Assembly (NCBI GenBank): GCA_008711295.1
Contig: VUYV01000036.1
Span: forward strand, 5,121,904 to 5,185,903
Direction of reading: 5' to 3'
Length of the DNA stretch: 64,000 bases
From: Anarhynchus alexandrinus
Lineage: Eukaryota > Chordata > Aves > Charadriiformes > Charadriidae
A program made the position numbers and the translations under genes. The first letter of the stretch is position 1. Every line of letters starts with the position of its first letter. This document shows, piece by piece, positions 25,991 to 39,005 of this stretch. The notes below the pieces were generated by a model that saw only the letters and a list, made by a program, of their open reading frames with translations, had not been told where the DNA came from and did not search any database.

Positions 25991-28576
25991 CTGCACACCT
26001 ATTGGCTGCTCCTTTTATCACTGCACAAACTGCTGCATCACCTGGCTCTCATGTAGTCCTCTTCCTGACGTGGGCTAAAAGGGTGCTTGACCTTCCCTAA
26101 TCAGGGGTTAGCTACAGCAAAGGCTGCAGGCAACCTTTGATCAAGGACAGCTGGTGAAGTTCATTACAAGATGCTAGAGCTACCTTTACCTTAGCCTTAC
26201 GTGGCGGCAGCAGGTACCCTCAGTTTCCTCAGAGGTTTCCTAGAAGTGCCCAAATCCCAGAAAAAGTGCCCAGAAGCTCAAGAAGGTATCAAGAAGGTCT
26301 CAAAGAAGCAGAAACTGCTCTGTATGTTAGCTGTGTGCTGGGCCTGGCTCTTCTATAGGCCAACTGAGAATGAAAAATGATCATTTCTACATTTCACAGT
26401 ATAGCTAACACAGTTGCTTTGATACTTTGCATTAAGAGATTTTTTGGATTTCACTAAAATATTATATTAAAAAATTAAATAATTTTCAGAAAAAATGGTA
26501 TTTATAAAAAAATGCATCAAGTTCAGGGAAAATCCCCACTACAAAGATATCCAACTGAAATTAAGCATTAATTTCCAAAACCTTTGGAATTGTATTTTGG
26601 AAATATAAATTTCACTTCACTGCATTTAACATAGTAAAGGCAGACTCTGGAAAACTCCATGCAGTCTGTAATTATAAGTAGCAGAAATTTTTAAGAAAGT
26701 ACAGCAATAAGACAAAATTATTTGAAGACTTTAGAAAATTCTTTACAGAGGGAGCTGAAGGACCTTAGTTGAATTGTCCCAAAAATAAATGGAATGGTGA
26801 TTTTATTACAGAGAAAAAACTTTAAATATCTCTTTAATGTAAAGCAGACATTAAAAAAAAAGTTGTTGGAGACTTAAGCTACATGCCCAAGTGTAAAACA
26901 AAAAGCACGTTTTGAAATGTGGGATTGACAAGAAACACTGGAACAAAGAAATCAAGGAGACTTGTGAAGTCTCTGTTGTTGATGTCTTTCAGGTGTACCT
27001 CTGTGAAAGATATACTTAACTAAAGTGCAGAATAATCAGAAAAATAATAAATAATAATAACGCAGGAAGCCAGAAAGATGGCGTAGTTGTCCACTGTGGT
27101 TTAAATTCCACACAATGCGAGGTTAGCACCCAATCTTTCTATTTTTTCTCAGTCAGTAATATTGGACCAGGGACTTTTCTGAGTAACGTCTAATTACCTT
27201 CTGAAGCTCCTTATGTCATTCTGAGCACTGGTGTAATAGTATCAAGTTGCTGCAGCAGTAACATGCTGCTCTGAATGCCTGAAGCCAACAAGAGGGACAC
27301 TGAAAAATTATGTATGAGGGTAACACCCACAGAATGGTCTAGTGTCTCTCATGCAGGAATGAGGAAAAGGGAACGAGCAGCTGTCTCTACCGGCCCACTT
27401 CTCCCAGTCATCAGAATTAAAACCAAAGGCTCTCACTTAGCAAGGCCTCATGACTAACATAAACCACTTTGCTAAAGGTAACAAAACTAAAAAACTATAA
27501 TAGTCACCAGTGGTAGAGCAAGGAAAAACGCTGATCTTTTTGCAAGAACAGCAACCGTTTGAGGAATCCTTGCACCCACACGAAAGCTCTGTGCTGGCTA
27601 ACACGAGTGGAAAGTTGGTACCATGGCAAAAGGAGAAACATAAGGGCAGTACATGCTCATACAGAGTTTAACTGAGTTCACTCAAGAGATTGTCACAACA
27701 AAAAACACCTTTAAGTGAGTATCGTTTATGTCTCAGGTTGGTTGAAGAATCAGAAATAAATTCACTGTGTGGTCTCTGGATACGGCCAGATTATCGTGTA
27801 GCCACTATTTCTTCTGCCATAACAATTACTTTCCTCTTTTAAGTAACACCCTAAATAAGGATGCACCATGTATGATGAATCACTGAATATCTTTTTTTTT
27901 GGTAGAGCTACAACAAATGCTAAGTAGTTTCTTTTGTGTAGATACAGAAGCACGGTAGTAAACAGAAAGCCAATTGTTTCACTTTAGCTCACAATCCTGT
28001 TCCCCTTTTTTCTTGCTCTGCAAAGGAAATAACTATGTAATCTGAAGATCATTATTTTTACCACCTCGCTGCTCATGAATGTTGCTCTCTTCTCCTGCAT
28101 AAGCCAGCTACATGCAGAATGAGAAGACATAACAAAGGAGATGAGAGGAAAAGGTGTCACAATAAGTGGAGAAAGAATGGGAACTAATGAGTTTACTTGT
28201 ACAAACATAACAAATACACTTGCTAAATGCTGGACTATTAATGTGTTTGTTTATTCAGAAAAGAAATATTTATGCTTTTTGCTACTACACCAGTATGAAA
28301 GAAGTAATATGCATAAGAATCAAATTTTTATTTATCACTGCACTAGTTCTTCTCCATGACTGCACTACTCTAGTGAGTTTGGAAATTTCTCTTAAGCAAA
28401 GCCAAAAAATAGAGCATGCATCCTGATACAGGATCCTTTAATGCTGCACAGATCTAGTCAAGGAGCTTTCAGGGCTTCATCTCGTTCATTCTGAATGACA
28501 TCCCTACAGCACATTTCTGTAAACACATCACATCAGTGTACGCTGTTTTCTGCAAACTCTATTGTTTGGGATATCT

Positions 28577-28605
28577 TTTCCAGATATCTTTGGGATATCT
28601 GGAAA
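28577..28605. repeat. Perfect 12-bp inverted repeat, 5-nt loop
   Basis: TTTCCAGATATC at 28577-28588 is the exact reverse complement of GATATCTGGAAA at 28594-28605, with loop TTTGG. It could form a short hairpin in DNA or in the intronic transcript. No terminator, miRNA-length stem or coding context goes with it. Confidence 0.85.
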
Positions 28606-31387
28606 GCATCCAGGGAGACCAACTCGGACAGAAGACATTTCACACACTTCTGTCATCAGGTTCCATGGCTGACTCATTTGCCTCCCACCGTTTAAACATG
28701 TAAGAACCTAACCTGCTGTCTGACGTGGGAGCAAGATCATATCCCAGCACGATCATACAGCAGTAAAATATCGGATCACCAAGCCACAGAAAGTGACATA
28801 CTTATTATTTTAATAATCACATGTTGGCTCAAATGATGCCACATAACTCTATCTACAGTGTATTCAAATAAAGCGGTAACAGCTTTTGTCCAATGAAATA
28901 ATGTACTGATCCCCCTTTACTCTTGAAATGAATAACCTGCGGTCATCATCTAATTCAGTCACGTAAATTTGCTCTTGTAAGCCAATTTCATATGTATGTC
29001 AATAAGTATTTTAAGATTGGCATAACTTTGAACTAAAAATCTACAATTCAGTTAATCTTTATGTTTATTATAATTATACAATGATATATAATTATACTTA
29101 TTCTATTTTCATAATAATTATTATATGTATTTTTACTATGTAATTTTTGATGCAGATTATTCCTGTGAGGTGAAAGAAATACTACTACCTAGGCTTATTC
29201 CTCTTAATAGGGGTACATTTGTCCTAGTTCCCTCTATCGTGAACACAGGGAGACGGGTGCCCACCCTGGAACAGGGTCCCACCTTTGATATTTCTTAGTA
29301 GTTCTAATACTAAACTCTTATCTTGGATGATATAATAAAATCCCACTTAAAACACTCTGAAAATGAAAATGCATGGCTCAGGCCAGTTCAAAGAGGGAAG
29401 AGATCCACTGGCATGGCTTTTTTTTTCTTCCCTTTCTATCTCATTTTGTATTGTCGCTTACCTAAGACACCAGCTCTAACATGAGCCTTCTACATGTTTC
29501 CTTGGGTTTTTGACAATACCACCATTAACACTGTTAATTCTCCTCACTTCCTTATATCTTCCTTTAAAGTGTGTTGAGAGGTCCCTAAGTTACACACTTA
29601 ATGATTCTCCTCTCAACTCCTTATTAATCCAAGCCTAATTTTCAAAGGAGTTGAACACTTACAAATGCTGCTGAGGTAAGTGGGAATTAAAACCTTGAAT
29701 ATGACAAGTACAATGCAAATGGAAAGTTTAAAAAAAAATCAGGTTCTCAAAGCGTGGCACCCAAATTGGACAGATACTTTCAAATGTTTTGGAGTGTTTT
29801 GTTTTTGTTTTTTGGTTTTGGGTTCTTTTTTCCCTAATATGTTACAGTTCCAGTCAGCAAAATGGGCACAATATCACTTTTAGGTCTGAACAACATGTTG
29901 AAGAAAAATCATCAGCTAATTACACACTCAATATTATGCTTTGATCTTCAAAAAACAGTCCATGACAAAACCAATAACTTCATGTAATGTGAAAGATTTT
30001 GAGGATCTGCTGGAAGTACAGCAGAGGAACATGACATCTATAATTAAATAAAAAGGAATATTTAATAGCCATTAGATGTGCACTGTCCTGTTTGTCATTA
30101 AACAGAGCAGAGATCTTGTTACAAACAGTATGCTATTGTGTAATTAAATGTATTGGAAATGCAAATGCACATGAGAGTTGAATTAAGATTGCAAACTATG
30201 TTATTAATGCTTGGGCGGGGGTGTCCAGCAGAAAGTGTATTGTTGTGCGCATCTTAATGGTAGAAAGATAAAGACAGATGCTGAGGCTCTACACTGCGCT
30301 GTTCCCATTGTTTGGCGCAAGGCAAAGTGTGCATGGCTGAGATTATAAAACAATCAGCACTCCTGTTTTTATAGATATTGGAGTGAGACAGCAGTTCACT
30401 TTTATGGGCAAATAGGAAATGTCCATGATGAATGTATCAAGCCCCTAATTCCCACCATGAAACAGGGAAAAAAAAAAAAGTATTTCCAAATTCATTTATC
30501 CACCATTATATATAATACAGTGTGTGAGCTCTGAATCTTTGCCTCAAAAAACAGAGGTTTAAAGAGCGGTCTCTAAAACACAGCCATATTTATAACTGTT
30601 CCTAAAGAACTAATAAACTGTGTGTTTCTGCAGATTCAATACTCCACAGAAAAAGAGTCACAGTAATATAAAATCCTTAATGACATGTTAATATACTATT
30701 AAATATGCTTTATTAGCATATTCACCACATAACTTTTGATTCTTCCTTACTACATTGACTTTTCTGAACAGGTTCTCAATTCTTACTGTGAAACTTGAAT
30801 AACTTCAGCTTTCAAATTTTCATGTTCAACTTAGGTGAAATTTAGTACTATTTTTATAACTTAAAAAACAATATAAAAAAAACTTTGGGGCCTACATGCC
30901 ATTACTCATTTTGTTCAAGAACTGGTCTTCTGTTGTTATTATTATTATTATTACTGGAATTATTAAATTAGCCTTTAATAATTCACTGTAGTTGACTACG
31001 ATCAATGATGAACAATACTAAATCCTTCCACTTCAGATGATTTAACTGGGATACTAAATATCAAGATACCTAAACAAACTAAGAATTATTAAGAGACCCA
31101 ACTTCAAAAGCACAAACTGAGCACAATTTAATTCGCAAAAATATTCAAATCTTTGGGTCTGAATATCTTCCCAAACTTTTAGGAGCAGACTAGATTATAA
31201 ACTCCCAAACCTGATTTTTTCTTGTGACACCACAATCATAAATATTTGTTCTACTGAGCTACCAAATTCAGTAAGTCAGGAAAAACAAAAACATAACACA
31301 GAGAAACCAGTCAGTCAGTTACTTCATTATATTAAAATTCTGATTAACCAAAGTTTTATTTCATGTCTTGGATATAATCTCTCCCCA

Positions 31388-31407
31388 CCCCCCCCCCCCC
31401 CCCCCCN
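31388..31407. repeat. Poly-C tract (19 C) ending in an unresolved N
   Basis: A run of 19 C followed by N at 31407, with CCCC just before it and CCCCCC just after. The N marks an unresolved base or length at the homopolymer, so the true length is unknown. In the COL19A1 pre-mRNA it is a G run 469 nt downstream of exon D. Confidence 0.92.
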
Positions 31408-31875
31408 AAGCCCCCCTTACTGTATCTCTCATCTTTGTGTATATGTTAGGCTCTGACATTTGCATAACAGCATTTACAACAAAACTTGGGTCACTAGTAC
31501 TGGTTTCTGTTAATATTTTAGATAATGACTCTAAATTCGTATTTGTATCTTAGCTGTAGTAAGGTATGGTCTATCCCCACAATAAAATGAAAACTTCTGA
31601 GCAATTTTAAAATTCTTTCACTTAAAATTACAGCAGAAACATGTTGCACAAATGACAACACCTGCATCTGTGCTGCCAGTCATTAAAACACTTCAGATAG
31701 TTGAAATTGTTAAATCTCCTTCAACTGAAGAGAAACCTCAAATGTCAAAGCTCAGTTTGTTGTCAGCATGCTTCATACTCAGCTGCTACCTTCCCATTTT
31801 TTCTTAGTGCTTAGAAAGCAGGCACACATCAAGGTCAGTTACCACACTCACCAGTTGCTCACCAAGTTTACTCAC

Positions 31876-31929
31876 CCTTTGACCTTCTTTGCCAGGTGGA
31901 CCCTGGGGACCCTCCAGCCCTGGCAAACC
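31876..31929 (-). CDS. COL19A1: COL19A1 exon D, COL5 helix (54 nt)
   Basis: The exon encodes GLPGLEGPQGPPGKEGQR: six perfect Gly-X-Y triplets, phase 0. The acceptor is TGTATTTTCAG and the donor is GTGAGT. The human counterpart, as I recall it, is GSLGIQGPQGPPGKEGQR, so the last 12 residues are identical. This block, directly followed by GRRGK in exon E, is the best single identifier of collagen XIX in the window. Collagen XIX is a minor basement-membrane-zone collagen; published mouse work links it to oesophageal muscle development and to inhibitory synapse formation. Nothing in the exon is broken. Confidence 0.95.
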
Positions 31930-32332
31930 CTGAAAATACAAACATTAAACATATATAACGTTCGGTGTTATTTTCATCCTCTATTATTCCATAGAAGTAG
32001 GAGAAAGCCAAAAAGCCAGATGTCAAGACCAAGCATTTATTTCTAGTAATAAAAATAGGTTATTCATAATAACTTATTTCAGGATAATGTTATATTCAGG
32101 TGCAAGAAAAAAAATGCAAACAATAATTATTAACCACATTCCTCCACATCAAGGCTGAATTATTTGGAAAAGAAGAGGTAACAGCACTACTTAAGCATAG
32201 TTATATTTAACTACAGCGTTATATGAAAAGTGATTTATCTTGTTAAGTTAGGATGCCATAAGACAAAAACAAAAGTTGTATTAAATGAATGGCAACTTAC
32301 TCTACAACTCAAATTCAAATATAGGCACTGAA

Positions 32333-32368
32333 GGGGGAGGGGAAGGGAAGGGAGGGGAGGGAAAGGGG
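32333..32368 (+). repeat. G-rich purine tract with G-quadruplex pattern
   Basis: The plus strand carries seven runs of three or more G separated by one to three A, which satisfies the usual four-run G-quadruplex pattern. On the COL19A1 transcript strand it is a C/T-rich tract 403 nt upstream of exon D. A structure or a role in splicing is inference only. Confidence 0.85.
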
Positions 32369-32746
32369 ACTAAATATAGCAGAAGGCCTTATGCTCGCTG
32401 CATTGTAAGAACCAGCCCTGTGCAGCTTCCTCTGTGCCTGGTTCGGCTTTTCAAACCCCTTCAGACCCCTTTGCAGTCATGGACAGAATCACAGACTGTT
32501 TCCGACGCTTTGGGGCTTTAATTTTATATCTGATTAATGGACAATATAATCACAAGGCCTTCAAATAACAGCTCTGTACTTAGAACAGTGCCCCTGCCCT
32601 TTACTTTATGACTCACCTTGGAACACAATTTAAAAAAAAAAATTACTTCGAGGAAGCTATCCAATTTCCATTACAGCAACAAGAAATATGAAATCAGTTT
32701 CAATGTAATCAGCAAAGAGCACTGAACAGTTCTACTTCGTATAATT

Positions 32747-32766
32747 AAAAAAAAAAAAAAAAAAAN
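32747..32766. repeat. Poly-A tract (19 A) ending in an unresolved N
   Basis: Nineteen A followed by N at 32766. It is a second homopolymer where the assembly could not decide a base, so its length is unreliable. Confidence 0.9.
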
Positions 32767-35700
32767 CTTGAACATAATATTGCATATTCTTACAGGGTAC
32801 CACAACATTAGAGAACTTATGTTTAGTTTATTGAAGAGTTTGAAATAATAAAATATTAAATTCTTAACCATTTAAATTACTCAGATTCAAGTATTGCTTC
32901 AGCTAGAGTTGTATCTTTGGTCAAATTCTAAACTCCTTATTTAGAATCCATTACACGTATTTATTGCCCCAATAAGGGTAAACCGAGGCCCCTTGAGAAT
33001 CATGTTTTTAAAAAGCGTCCGTATTTCCAGAAATGAATTTTAAAAGTTCCTTTGTGATCTCTAATTCCTAAGATAAACTTGAGAAAGTAAGTGGGCATGT
33101 CAAAGCTCCCAGCTGATATATCTTCAAGTGATGTTTTAAATTGATTAGAATGAAGTCTGACTTCAATTTTAAATAAAAGTAGTCAGTTCAAGAGTTTTTG
33201 CTATTTCTCTACTTTCAAACACTGAAGCTAGAAGAGTACTTCAGACAGTATTTCACTATAGGATATTTCTCCTTTCATTTCAGTTATAATGTAAACAAGA
33301 TAAGGGTTAAGATCTTTTACAAAACTGATGCGCACCATTTCCATCTTTCCCCAAAAGTTTATGAAACTAGAATATGCCTGAAAATAGTGTCCAACAAATA
33401 AATCACAGTAAGTTAATTACAGCACAGTTATGTAGCTTATACACACATAAACCCATAAAGCAGTATGTGAATGTGACCTCTGTAAACCTTCTCTACTTTT
33501 TCCTCAAGGTAGTTTGGATCTTGCAGAGAATTGTGTCTTTCCAACTGTTAGCAATATTCTACATTTGTAGAGAAATTCTGGGAATTCAGGAAGAGGTGGA
33601 GTTTTGTTTTGTTAATATTTCATTTCCAGTGAGAACTTTATGCAGGGGAATGAGATGAGAACCTGTAACATCTGTTTTATGGCGGAGGAAATACTTAGCC
33701 TCACATATCTGTACAATAAGGCTCCAAAGGGACAAGAATTACACAGGAATGTAACTGCACAATAATGATAATTAATAGCCAACATTTTTGTCCAAGACCT
33801 ACTTTTATTCTTTTTCTTCTCTTTACAACATTATTGTCAAGAAAAAGGAACCAGATAAGGAGGTTTATCTTCGAGGAAAGGGAGGAGAGCAGCTTACAAT
33901 TGGTAACTAGGCAGGGAGGACTACCCTGTACAAGGAGCCACATCCTGACATTGAAACTGAGGTAAAAGTTCACACTAACTTCAGTGGGATCTTCGGTTTA
34001 AAAAGTGATAGGGACAACATGGGCCACATTAACTAACACGGCTGTAAAACTGTAAAAACTTGACAACGACAACAACTTAGCAATGCTATCTCTGTTCAGC
34101 ATTCGCTGACTGAGATCCTGGAAAAACAACTGAAGAAGAAACCTACAGGAGGAATGAAAAAGAAAACTTCTCAACAGTGAAATCTCTCTAAAGGGATGAA
34201 TAAAACATCCTCTGTTGAACTCCTATAAAACTTGGCAATGAATGCAATAGTTTAGCACAAAAAAGAAGAACGCATTTGTAGGAAGGCAGACCAAAGTAGA
34301 TACTTTGGTCTTATCCCTATTTAAATCCTGTAGATCTCCCTTTGGAGATCAAAGATTTGCGACTCCCTCCAATCACAGAAGGCACAGGAGGTGACAAATC
34401 CCACCACCAGAGACAGAAAGGGACAGAATATAGACCGAATATATAGATGTGGCCTCATGGGATATGCTGTCAATTTAGTTGAAAACATTTAAGTCAGAAG
34501 TCAATCTATTTTATACGTACTATCTCCCCAGGTAAACAACATCTGAAACAATTAAAATGTGTCACCCTCATAGTCTTGCACTGGCAAAAGGATGAGCATG
34601 GCGATGAGCAAAAGGAGGTGTAGGAATAGCATGAGGCTACGTGAGGTTTAATAACAGCCTGTTCGCATGGCATCAGACCGGCAGGAAAATATAATGCATC
34701 CTTACAGGTGGCCTAATATGCACAGGATTTTCCTGACTTCACCAGCCCACCTTTGTGGTTGGAAGGTGGTACCCTTCTACCTACATCATGGAGGAGCGAA
34801 CTAAAATAACAAATGAGGTTTTTAGGGCTTGTACCTGTGAAACCCAAGCAAGCCCCTTGGAGTTATGTGCCTGAAGGAGCTTGAGGAACATGAAGTGGAA
34901 ATGTCTCAAACATCACCATGTAGCTTGGGGGAAAAAAAGTCAGTAAGCTGGAGACGGGCTCAGGTGCATCTGAAAATTAGCAAATCTATTACAATGAGTG
35001 AGGATGGCAATGAAAAGAGATAAAAGGGGATGCACAGGTAGGCACGAGAGGGCTGTATATCATCTTGAAAATGAAGTTCAGAACAAAAACTTGTGAACTC
35101 CTTTGTAAGAGATAAACCACAAAGGGAAGTGTTGGCAAGGGAAGAGATCCTGGTTGTGAAGCTTGATAAAGAAAAAGCAAGGATGCTATGAAGCACAAAC
35201 TCACAGATATGTAAACAAAATATTGTCAATGCTTAGACTCAGCTTTAGTTGAGGGAATACAGGAAAAAAGACAGGTTTAAAAAAATGCTACAGTAGAAGC
35301 AAGCTTTTAAAAGAACTTGCATCTCATTGAAAATATCTGTAGGAATTCACATTTTAACACTTAACAGTTAAATTTTTTTGCAAGTATCAGGAGAGAAAAG
35401 CTAATAAGAATTATTAAACTTGAGACGGTAGAAGAAAAATGTGTTTGGAAGTGATAGAAAAATCAACTAATAGTCCAGCCAGTTAAGCTGTTTTAAGTTT
35501 CATAAGCTATCAATTTAAAGTGTATTAGTTGGCATGTAGGTATCAGAAACCACTTATTACAGAAGGGCTAAAATCCTGTCGTGTTACCATGCGGGTACAA
35601 AAACATGTTAAAATGTCTGATACATCATGACAAGCATCTGCAGAGATGCGATGGAGACCTGGTTCATAAATTTAATAGCTCGGAGTGACTGCCTAAGAGC

Positions 35701-38237
35701 ACACTCTGAACAAAAGCAAAGCATTTATTGTGACCTCTTTGTGAATTAAAACCAAAAAAATATCCCAACAAATAAAATCCCAGCTGAAGTAGAAGAGTGA
35801 AGCTACTTAAAGTTGTTATTTGTATTACTTCCTCTGGAAGCTTAGGGCTGATGCCAAAAGCGCGTTTAACAAATATTAGACAAGTAAGTATATTTTTGGT
35901 ATTCTGAAAGCTGCTTCAATAAATAGCTGATAGTTTTTGAAGCAGAAGGCTAGAGAGCTGCCTTATGCACTCACAAGTACTGTTGTTGCTGAAATAGATT
36001 CTGAGCACGGCAGCCTTTCCTTCTCAAAAAAATAAGAAAAATAATACAAATGCTAACAATTATAAGGCAGGTCTAATTACAGCATAAAAATTATTTCATT
36101 ATAGACCTTTACAGACTGTTTTCTGTGTTCTACACATAAACTATTCTCACCCATTTTTTCCCCCACTATGAATTCCAGCAAACTGTGACCTCAATTTTTA
36201 TGGAATAAATGGTACTAGACAGGGAGAAAGTGCATGTAGTTTAGTGAGATGAGTCAAACAAAGAGAGAGACAAAGCCTAAATTAGGTATGCAGAAACACC
36301 TCATGCTGTTGTAAGCCAAGGTCATTATTTTACCATTTGAACATGTGAGCTTTCATGGTGATAAAACTTGCTACATTAAAAAGACTCAGGTATAATAGAC
36401 ATTATTTGGCTAAGCAAGTTGGAAATAATATGTTTATAAACAAAAAGGTATAGCTCTACTGAAACAAAATCAACAGTAGGTTTTTTTCACAGGCAAACCG
36501 GTGGGCAAATTCCACTGCAGGGGCTTGATCTAGTTCTTCAACACACAGTTCTCACCAGGGTGAAGAAAATTGGTCACATTGATGAATTACGTCTATAATG
36601 ATCTCTCTGTAAAGCCCACAAGCAGAGCAGCATAGTGAAAAGGGAAAAGTCAGGGAAAAAGCGGCCACGGATTTCCAGGTTCCTGACGTAATACAGTGTG
36701 TGATCACAGTAAAATGCTGCAGCCTGAAAGACTTGGAGAGCACTCCCCAGCCACCCAAATACTGCTCGTGGGATGGACGGTACTGCTGTGGCTGCACTCA
36801 GGCAAGAATGCCTCGGCTCGGCAGGAAAACAGGCAGGATGCATCAAGGTGCAGTTCAACGAAGGCTTAAATTCATCTACTTACATGGAGGTGTTACCAGA
36901 CAACAAGTTCTACTGTGCAGGTCATGATTGTCACCATGATCCTTCTAACCTATTTTGAGGATATTTTCTTTTTTGGCCTGTTTGGACCATATCATTGGGA
37001 AACCAGTCACTTCCTCTCATGTAAGAAGGGGCAAGCAAAGAAGCTGAATATAAATACCTTCACAGGAGGGTGAGGAAGCCAGAGATCTTAAAATACAGCT
37101 ATGATGGTTTCCTCTTCTTGTCCACAAAACTGTGCATCACCACCCACACGGAAACCCACAGAGCCCGTAGACACACCTAACTGTTACAAAATTTTGCTAA
37201 AATGGGAAAAATGGCACAGGAAAATCACAGATGGATGACTCATTTGTTATTGTATTACTGTTTTAGTGAGGGAAATTAGACTACCACTTATTTCAAGTTG
37301 AAAGATTTGGACCCCGTGTTTGGCCTGGTATGGCTACTGCAGTAATCATTCTGTTTTGCTTGGGACTGCAAAGTGGAATATGCCACAATTTTGCTTTCAA
37401 AACTGCTGCCAACCCACTTACTTCTGTGGGAAAGGAGACAGCATTTAGCAGAAGTATTTCACTCTGCCAGAAAACATGATCAGCTACATTTTCATGATAA
37501 TTTATTACTGAAGCAAACAGAAAATATGTTCCTCGCTGATCTCATTATGCTTTGCATTTGGTCATTTATGTAGCTCCCTCTGGTAACTTAACTTGAAATC
37601 TACTTTGCTTCAGAGGCAATAATTTCAAAGGGAGATTGGAAGAGTAATTTCACAGAAGTTCACACTTTATGAACCTAGTATTTTTAATAGACATAGGTTT
37701 ATTTTCTAAGCAAAAAAAAAAAAATAATTAAACCCTGAAGAGTAACTTGAAATTATTGTTTACCTCGATGTCTACTGCATCTGGGACAAGTCTCAAATCG
37801 TTCTTTTAATGAAGGACTTATAAATCACATTCATGCCAATTTAGCAGACTGCAAATTTTTTAAAAACAAATTTTCTCTAAGGCTAAGACATCAATCTTCA
37901 CTTGTGCCTTCAGTATCAATACTACCACAGAAAGAAGATAAAAAACAGACTGAAACTGCTAAAACATCTTCTATTTCACTAAAAGGGTAATCTTAATAGG
38001 ATCTGCTTCCATACTTAAAAAGCATTTTTTAAAGAAGAGAATATTTGCAAGTTATGCTGTGAGAGTTAAAGACTACTATATCTGATGCAACACAACTGAA
38101 CGGTTCATTATTTTCATTAAATTAATACACCTCCACTAAAAAGCTCAAGTAGATAAAATTCAGATTTTTCTTAGAGGGATGCATATGAAAAGAAGAGAAT
38201 TAGAATGAAAATATAATTTTCTGTCTATTCTTTCTTC

Positions 38238-38290
38238 AGTTTCCTAGAATTGCTCTCCTTTAGTTTCCTAGAATTGCTCTCCTTTAGTTT
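38238..38290. repeat. 24-bp tandem repeat, about 2.2 copies
   Basis: A 24-bp unit beginning AGTTTCCTAGAATTGC occurs at 38238-38261 and 38262-38285 without mismatch, followed by AGTTT of a third copy. It lies about 50 bp from an assembly gap, so the copy number may be wrong. Confidence 0.92.
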
Positions 38291-38338
38291 ATATCATTAC
38301 ATGAAAAGAAAGAAAGGATAATATTAGCTGAGATGGTT

Positions 38339-38353
38339 NNNNNNNNNNNNNNN
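38339..38353. other. Assembly gap, 15 N
   Basis: Fifteen consecutive N. The short size suggests an estimated or token gap. It falls in intron sequence, so no coding exon is interrupted, and the unknown bases lie close to the CpG-rich patch. Confidence 0.99.
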
Positions 38354-38459
38354 CCTCTTCTTAAATAATAAAAATTATTCAGATGACTTATTTTTTCAGT
38401 GTGAGACAGGAGAGGAATAACTACAGTACGACTGAAGTACTGCTAAATGAATTTGTGAA

Positions 38460-39005
38460 ATTCTTAGGCAACATTGCCGGTGGTGAGTCGCAACTTTAGC
38501 TTTCCACCAATAACTGCCGAAGCTCCGAGGGAAAGCTGCGTAATCTGTTGCTGATGTTTGTTTAGGGAGGGGAGAGCCAAAAGTGACGGCGGAGCTTGCC
38601 TGGGCCTGAATCTGCAGCTTCCCGCGCCGCACTTGTGCGCCAGCTTCCTTCGCCTCGATTTAACCAGACCTAGGAGCCAACATTCCAACTATCTGTTTAG
38701 TAAGCAAGTCTTGGGGACTTCTGTCTGTGACCAGCTTAAGCCTCGGCTCCTGCGTAAACACTTGGTGCCATCTGGATGACTATTTTATAACTCCTGAAAG
38801 GGATAGGTTCACAGGAACGTACGGACGGACGCTGGTTTTCCTCAGGAACTAAAAGCAGCGTATCGAGTGTCGAGAGGAATAGTTATCATATATTTTACAA
38901 GAGATGGCTGCGCTACCTTCCCTCACCTGTCACTCTTCTGACACAGCACGCACAGGCTTAAGCTGGGGATACCAGAGCGGGCGCGCTGCGGAGCCAGCTG
39001 TGCCC
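38460..39005. promoter_or_regulatory. Intronic CpG-dense patch, candidate regulatory island
   Basis: In an intron with very few CpG steps, 38460-38660 holds about a dozen (for example GACGGCGGAGC and CCCGCGCCGCAC), and a second cluster lies at 38818-38995 (TACGGACGGACGC, GCGGGCGCGCTGC). It is too small and mixed to call a classical CpG island by eye. It could be an alternative promoter, an enhancer or the remnant of a GC-rich insertion. The FACIT gene COL9A1 is known to use an internal promoter for a short form, so an internal start is conceivable, but no first exon or TATA box is identified here. Confidence 0.35.

Larger units (their letters stand above)
17228..31875 (-). other. COL19A1: COL19A1 intron between exons D and E (14.6 kb)
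   Basis: The longest intron in the window. It holds a CA repeat at 19065-19102, a 16-bp CT-rich tandem repeat at 18344-18375, a degenerate CR1 at 24444-25990, a 12-bp perfect inverted repeat at 28577-28605, a short TTA repeat near 30936-30953 and a C run with an N at 31388-31407. The stretch 29040-29130 is extremely A/T-rich. No further exon was found. Confidence 0.8.
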
